In this document: positions 5,355 through 7,995 of the stretch, in pieces | Numbering within the stretch: the first letter of the stretch is position 1 | Layout of the letters: each line of letters opens with the position of its first letter | NCBI GenBank assembly: GCA_016214105.1 | Contig: JACRPD010000065.1 | Span: 1 to 7,995 of the forward strand | Source of the DNA: Candidatus Magasanikiibacteriota bacterium | GTDB taxonomy: Bacteria > Patescibacteriota > Patescibacteriia > Magasanikbacterales > UBA922 | Length of the DNA stretch: 7,995 nt | Direction: 5' to 3' | Translations under genes and position numbers: made by a program | Notes under the pieces: generated by a model | Databases searched by the model: none | What the model saw: the letters and a program-made list of their open reading frames with translations, nothing else | What the model was told of the DNA's origin: nothing

Positions 5355-5382
5355 ATTCTACCGCAAATTCAGGCAAAGTCAA
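5355..5382 (-). promoter_or_regulatory. Promoter of the GNAT-domain gene
   Basis: On the minus strand TTGACT (5382-5377), a 16-bp spacer and TAGAAT (5360-5355). The expected start is about 17 nt upstream of the ATG, so the leader is very short. Its -35 box is the left half of an inverted repeat shared with the rpmE promoter. Confidence 0.6.
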
Positions 5383-5389
5383 CCCACCC

Positions 5390-5418
5390 TTGACTTTTTC
5401 CCTCTCCTATAATACAAT
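5390..5418 (+). promoter_or_regulatory. Promoter of rpmE
   Basis: TTGACT at 5390-5395, a 17-bp spacer and TACAAT at 5413-5418. A TATAAT at 5408-5413 overlaps the -10 but would leave only 12 bp to this -35. The expected start is near 5425. The leader then carries three 8-bp units AATTTARC at 5437-5460 and no Shine-Dalgarno. Confidence 0.6.
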
Positions 5419-5436
5419 ATCTCCGTTCTTAACAGT

Positions 5437-5460
5437 AATTTAACAATTTAGCAATTTAAC
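5437..5460. repeat. Three tandem AATTTARC units in the rpmE leader
   Basis: AATTTAAC, AATTTAGC and AATTTAAC lie head to tail, followed by AATG. The A/T-rich unstructured leader may favour SD-independent ribosome entry; this is inference. Slippage is an equally good origin. Confidence 0.75.
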
Positions 5461-5474
5461 AATGTCTGTCAGCT

Positions 5475-5774
5475 ATGAAAAAAGACACTCACCCGACTTA
5501 TTACGAAGATGCCAAAGTAACCTGCGCTTGCGGGAACACTTTTGCGGTTGGATCAACTTTAAAGGAAATCCGCGTGGAGCTCTGCAATTTGTGTCATCCG
5601 TTTTACACCGGCAAGCAGAAATTCGTTGATACTGCCCGTCGCGTAGAGAAATATCAGGAAAAAGTCGCCAAGGTGGCCAAGGCCGCATCCGGCCATGTGG
5701 GCAAAAAAGCCAAGCATGCCGCCAAAGCGATTAAAAAGATCGCCAAAACTTCCGGAACCAAAGAAAAAAAATAG
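5475..5774 (+). CDS. rpmE: 50S ribosomal protein L31
   Basis: The protein has 99 residues. The opening MKKDTHP, a CAC pair at residues 17-19, CNLCHPFYTGKQ with Cys37 and Cys40, and RRVEKY are the L31 signature. All four cysteines of the zinc-binding (C+) form are present, as in E. coli L31. The protein joins the large subunit near the central protuberance and the bridge to the small subunit. It is about 30 residues longer than usual: from about residue 62 a Lys/Ala-rich, probably helical tail follows (KAAS, KKAKHAAKAIKKIAK, KEKK) that may contact rRNA. The start is fixed by the conserved N-terminus; the ATG at 5462 is out of frame. The stop is TAG. It has its own promoter and terminator but lies directly before prfA, a common bacterial order. 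Confidence 0.95.
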   Translation: MKKDTHPTYYEDAKVTCACGNTFAVGSTLKEIRVELCNLCHPFYTGKQKFVDTARRVEKYQEKVAKVAKAASGHVGKKAKHAAKAIKKIAKTSGTKEKK

Positions 5775-5786
5775 CGATTTTTTATG

Positions 5787-5824
5787 AAACAGATTTTGCT
5801 TTGCCGCGAATCTGTTTTTGTTTA
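5787..5824 (+). terminator. Rho-independent terminator after rpmE
   Basis: AAACAGATT at 5787-5795 pairs perfectly with AATCTGTTT at 5809-5817 around a 13-nt loop and runs into TTGTTTATT. It lies 12 nt after the rpmE stop, so prfA may be at least partly transcribed separately. Confidence 0.75.
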
Positions 5825-5830
5825 TTAACT

Positions 5831-5876
5831 CTTACAATGCCTTGTAAGCATTGTAAGCCTCGCAAGCCTTGTAAGC
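5831..5876. repeat. Four 9-bp CTTGTAAGC-type units with a 10-bp hairpin
   Basis: Units at 5841-5849, 5850-5858, 5859-5867 and 5868-5876 read CTTGTAAGC, ATTGTAAGC, CTCGCAAGC and CTTGTAAGC. The preceding CTTACAATGC (5831-5840) pairs perfectly with GCATTGTAAG (5848-5857). It lies just upstream of prfA and could be an operator, an RNA control element or expanded repeat debris. Confidence 0.8.
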
Positions 5877-5896
5877 TTCGGGGTTTATGATAAAAT
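5869..5896 (+). promoter_or_regulatory. Weak promoter candidate for prfA
   Basis: TTGTAA at 5869-5874, a 16-bp spacer and TAAAAT at 5891-5896. Initiation would fall near 5903-5905, making the mRNA nearly leaderless. Read-through from rpmE is the alternative. Confidence 0.25.
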
Positions 5897-5904
5897 AACC
5901 TCAT

Positions 5905-7002
5905 ATGCTGCCTAAATATGAACAACTTAAGAAAAGATATTCTGAACTTGAGCAGGACCTGCAGAATCCTGTTGTTATTGCCGACCAAAATAAATTAAAA
6001 ACCGCGGCGCGGGAATATGACGATTTGAAATTATTAGCGGAAAAAATAACCGAGCTGGAAGCATTAGAAAAAAGCTTGGCGGAAACAGAATTGATAATTA
6101 ACGAGGAAACTGACGCGGCGATGCGCGAGTTGGCTGGAATTGAAGTGTTGGAATTACAGACTAAAAAAAATTTGTTGGAGCAAGAGTTGGTTGAATTAAC
6201 TACGCCAAAAGATCCTTTGGATGGCAAAAATGTTATTGTTGAAATCCGCGCCGGAGCCGGCGGAGATGAAGCCGCGCTATTCGCGGGAGATTTGACGCGG
6301 ATGTATATGAAATATGGCGAGAAAAAACATTGGAAAAGCAAATTGATTTCCGAAAGTCGGATCGGCATCGGCGGTTTTAAAGAAGTAATTTTTTCGCTTG
6401 AAGGCACCCCTTCGGCAGGCTCAGGGCAGGGTGTTTACAAAGACATGAAATATGAAATGGGCGTGCACCGCGTGCAAAGAACTCCGGAAACGGAAAAAGC
6501 CGGCCGCATTCACACTTCCACGGCCAGCGTGGCCGTCATGCCTGAGATTGAAGAAAAAGAATTCGCGATTAACGCCAAAGATTTGCGCGTGGACACTTTT
6601 TGCGCCGGCGGGCACGGCGGACAAAGCGTCAACACCACTTACAGCGCGGTGCGCATTACCCATATTCCGACCGGGTTGATCGTCCAGTGCCAGGACGAGC
6701 GTTCGCAAACGCAAAACAAGTTGAAGGCGATGGATGTCTTGCGCGCGCGTCTTTATGAAATTGATCGGCAGAAACAACAGGCCGTACTTGACGCCAAACG
6801 CAAAAGCCAAATCGGCAACGCCGACCGCAGCGAAAAAATCCGCACTTATAATTTTCCACAGGATCGCATCACTGATCATCGGATTCATCAGAATTGGAGC
6901 AATATTACCACCATACTTGATGGGGATCTTGGAGATATTACTGAAGCATTAAGAAAAGCGGACAACAACGAAAAATCCGAAACTCTAAACCCGAAATCCT
7001 AA
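5905..7002 (+). CDS. prfA: Peptide chain release factor 1
   Basis: The protein has 365 residues. It ends translation at UAA and UAG by triggering peptidyl-tRNA hydrolysis. The N-terminal helical domain (about 1-100) is followed by EIRAGAGGDEAALFAGDL, MGVHRVQR, the codon-reading tripeptide PET at 194-196 (the PxT form of RF1; RF2 has SPF), and the catalytic GGQ at 238-240 in AGGHGGQSVN. Two oddities stand out. Residues 168-175, TPSAGSGQ, interrupt the usual EG-K-GVY segment and are encoded by a dispersed palindromic repeat. The end, about EKSETLNPKS, is encoded by the start of an intergenic inverted repeat and exceeds the usual RF1 terminus. The start is set by the conserved N-terminus and there is no Shine-Dalgarno. 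prmC, the GGQ methylase gene that often follows, is absent: the next gene is a glycosyltransferase. Every stop seen in the window is UAA or UAG, in line with RF1 use. Confidence 0.96.
   Translation: MLPKYEQLKKRYSELEQDLQNPVVIADQNKLKTAAREYDDLKLLAEKITELEALEKSLAETELIINEETDAAMRELAGIEVLELQTKKNLLEQELVELTTPKDPLDGKNVIVEIRAGAGGDEAALFAGDLTRMYMKYGEKKHWKSKLISESRIGIGGFKEVIFSLEGTPSAGSGQGVYKDMKYEMGVHRVQRTPETEKAGRIHTSTASVAVMPEIEEKEFAINAKDLRVDTFCAGGHGGQSVNTTYSAVRITHIPTGLIVQCQDERSQTQNKLKAMDVLRARLYEIDRQKQQAVLDAKRKSQIGNADRSEKIRTYNFPQDRITDHRIHQNWSNITTILDGDLGDITEALRKADNNEKSETLNPKS
6409..6431. repeat. Short palindromic repeat inserted in prfA
   Basis: The stretch encodes residues 168-175 of RF1 and carries CCTTCGGC and GCTCAGGGC, the same blocks seen on the other strand at 1444-1464. 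It adds about 7 residues in frame to a segment that is tight in the family. The surrounding ACCC and GGGT arms lengthen the palindrome. It is most likely a mobile palindromic element tolerated in a surface loop. Confidence 0.65.
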
Positions 7003-7073
7003 ACAAATCAAAAAATTCAAACTCAAAAATTTGAACATTAGGGTTTTGAATTTGTTTAGAGTTTAGGGTTTAG
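6985..7073. repeat. Imperfect inverted repeat of CCCTAAA-like units
   Basis: The left arm 6985-7021 (CTAAACCC, then CCTAAACAAAT, then TTCAAA) pairs with the right arm 7045-7073 (TTTGAA, TTTGTTTAGAG, GGGTTTAG) apart from an 8-nt insertion. An inner stem is TTCAAA at 7016-7021 with TTTGAA at 7030-7035. It covers the prfA stop and ends 5 nt before the next ATG. It may act as a transcription terminator or be a mobile repeat. Confidence 0.65.
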
Positions 7074-7078
7074 TGTTT

Positions 7079-7995
7079 ATGAAAGTTTGGTTAAAAATTC
7101 ATTACCCGCTGTTTTTCGTGCTGATAGTAGCCGCGGTTTTGCGCGTCAATCTTCTGTTTGTTAGAGGTACTTGGTGGTTTGATGAAATGTTCAGCGTGCA
7201 TTACAGCCTTCTGCCGTGGGGAAAGGCGATTAAATACTGGCTGTTGGAAACCAATCCGTTTTTGTATAATCTGGTTTTGCGCGAGTGGATGAATCTTTTT
7301 GGGCAAGGCGAGATGATAGTGCGGATCCCCTCGTTGATTTTTGGTTTAATAACCATCGCGTTCGTGTATTATCTCGGCTATAAATTAATCTCCCGCCGCG
7401 CGGCAATTGTTTCTTCTCTGATTATCTCTTTGTCAGGCATTCATCTCTTTGCCAGCGTTGAAACCAGAACCTACGCGCTGTTTACGCTTTTGACGGCGCT
7501 GTCTTTCTATTGGTTTATAAACATATTTGTTGAGCAAAAAATCTACCGTTGGACTTGGCCATTGTTTTTTCTAACCCAAACAGCCTTGCTATATTCTCAT
7601 CTTACCGCCTTAACCGTAATCATTATTCAAGTTTTGGCGCTGGTATATTTTAAAACCGCTGATCGCGCGTCGCGCAAAAAGTTTTTATTAACCCAGAGCT
7701 TTTCTTTGTTGGTTTGGAGTTTTTGGTTTATCCCTTCGCTTCTGCCAAAGCTAAACACAAATAGTTTGTATGGCTGGTTTTTTACTTACAACAGCGAATC
7801 TTCCAACATACTGACGATTTTAAGCACGTTTTTTGTTAACACCGATGTTCCGGGATTTGTTCTCACTCTGTTCGCGATTATTTTGTTGGGAATAATTTTT
7901 TATGTTTTTAAAGTTTTTTCGCGGCAGGAGGAAAAAAATAAAGGCGTTCTTTTTATCTTGATGCTCTGGAGTTTCGTCCCCGCACTGCTTGGCGC
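7079..7995 (+). CDS. GT39/PMT-type membrane glycosyltransferase, N-terminal part
   Basis: The reading frame is open from ATG 7079 to the window edge (305 codons), so the gene is cut off. Residues 9-28 form a first membrane span, followed by WWFDEMFSV with Asp35-Glu36, the acidic pair placed in the first outer loop of GT39/PMT-like enzymes. Next come ETNPFLYNLVLREW and IVRIPSLIFG, the family's usual 'PPLYY...RLPS..FG' block, several further hydrophobic spans, and VETRTYALFTLL, equivalent to the EAR-Y-L motif. Such enzymes move a sugar from a polyprenyl-phosphate donor to a protein, lipid or glycan outside the membrane; the acceptor is unknown. There is no Shine-Dalgarno. The gene starts directly after the inverted repeat that ends prfA, on the same strand, but shows no functional link to it. 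Confidence 0.85.
   Translation, partial: MKVWLKIHYPLFFVLIVAAVLRVNLLFVRGTWWFDEMFSVHYSLLPWGKAIKYWLLETNPFLYNLVLREWMNLFGQGEMIVRIPSLIFGLITIAFVYYLGYKLISRRAAIVSSLIISLSGIHLFASVETRTYALFTLLTALSFYWFINIFVEQKIYRWTWPLFFLTQTALLYSHLTALTVIIIQVLALVYFKTADRASRKKFLLTQSFSLLVWSFWFIPSLLPKLNTNSLYGWFFTYNSESSNILTILSTFFVNTDVPGFVLTLFAIILLGIIFYVFKVFSRQEEKNKGVLFILMLWSFVPALLG

Noticed and set aside
5408..5413. TATAAT as the -10 of rpmE
   Set aside because: Only 12 bp separate it from the TTGACT box; TACAAT at 5413-5418 has the correct 17 bp.

Overview
The window looks like a fragment of a small, AT-rich bacterial genome of the candidate phyla radiation (Patescibacteria/Parcubacteria type). This is an inference. It rests on the short release factor with a CPR-like core, mostly SD-less starts, a TrmB-type regulator, large unassignable proteins, and short palindromic repeats that invade even an essential gene. 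All complete genes end in TAA or TAG, and the standard code fits.

Layout. Positions 123-710 (minus) encode a small P-loop ATPase resembling the ATPase domains linked to the CRISPR accessory factor Csx3. It is visibly more GC-rich than everything to its right, so it may be acquired DNA. From about 720 to 2063 no protein gene is convincing, but the stretch is dense with RNA and DNA structure. It holds a 50-nt hairpin, a strong promoter driving a short terminator-ended transcript, an odd tRNA with its own promoter and terminator, an imperfect palindrome of about 77 bp, and a minus-strand transcript with a near-consensus promoter, an attenuator-like leader and a chain of hairpins (two with GNRA loops). 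I cannot assign that transcript to a known RNA family. It is the best candidate here for something undescribed.

A perfect consensus promoter with a 16-bp palindromic operator candidate drives a TrmB-family regulator (2064-2912). Its last 77 nt overlap the convergent 831-residue minus-strand gene (2836-5331), which has a C-terminal GNAT acetyltransferase fold on a large unrecognised N-terminal region. Back-to-back promoters whose -35 boxes form an inverted repeat separate that gene from rpmE (ribosomal protein L31).

rpmE is followed by a terminator, a small 9-bp repeat cluster and prfA (peptide chain release factor 1), so this is a translation neighbourhood. prfA carries an in-frame insertion of a dispersed palindromic repeat, and its last codons run into a telomere-like CCCTAAA-type inverted repeat. 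The window ends inside a multi-membrane-span GT39/PMT-type glycosyltransferase starting at 7079. Apart from rpmE and prfA, the genes show no obvious shared pathway.
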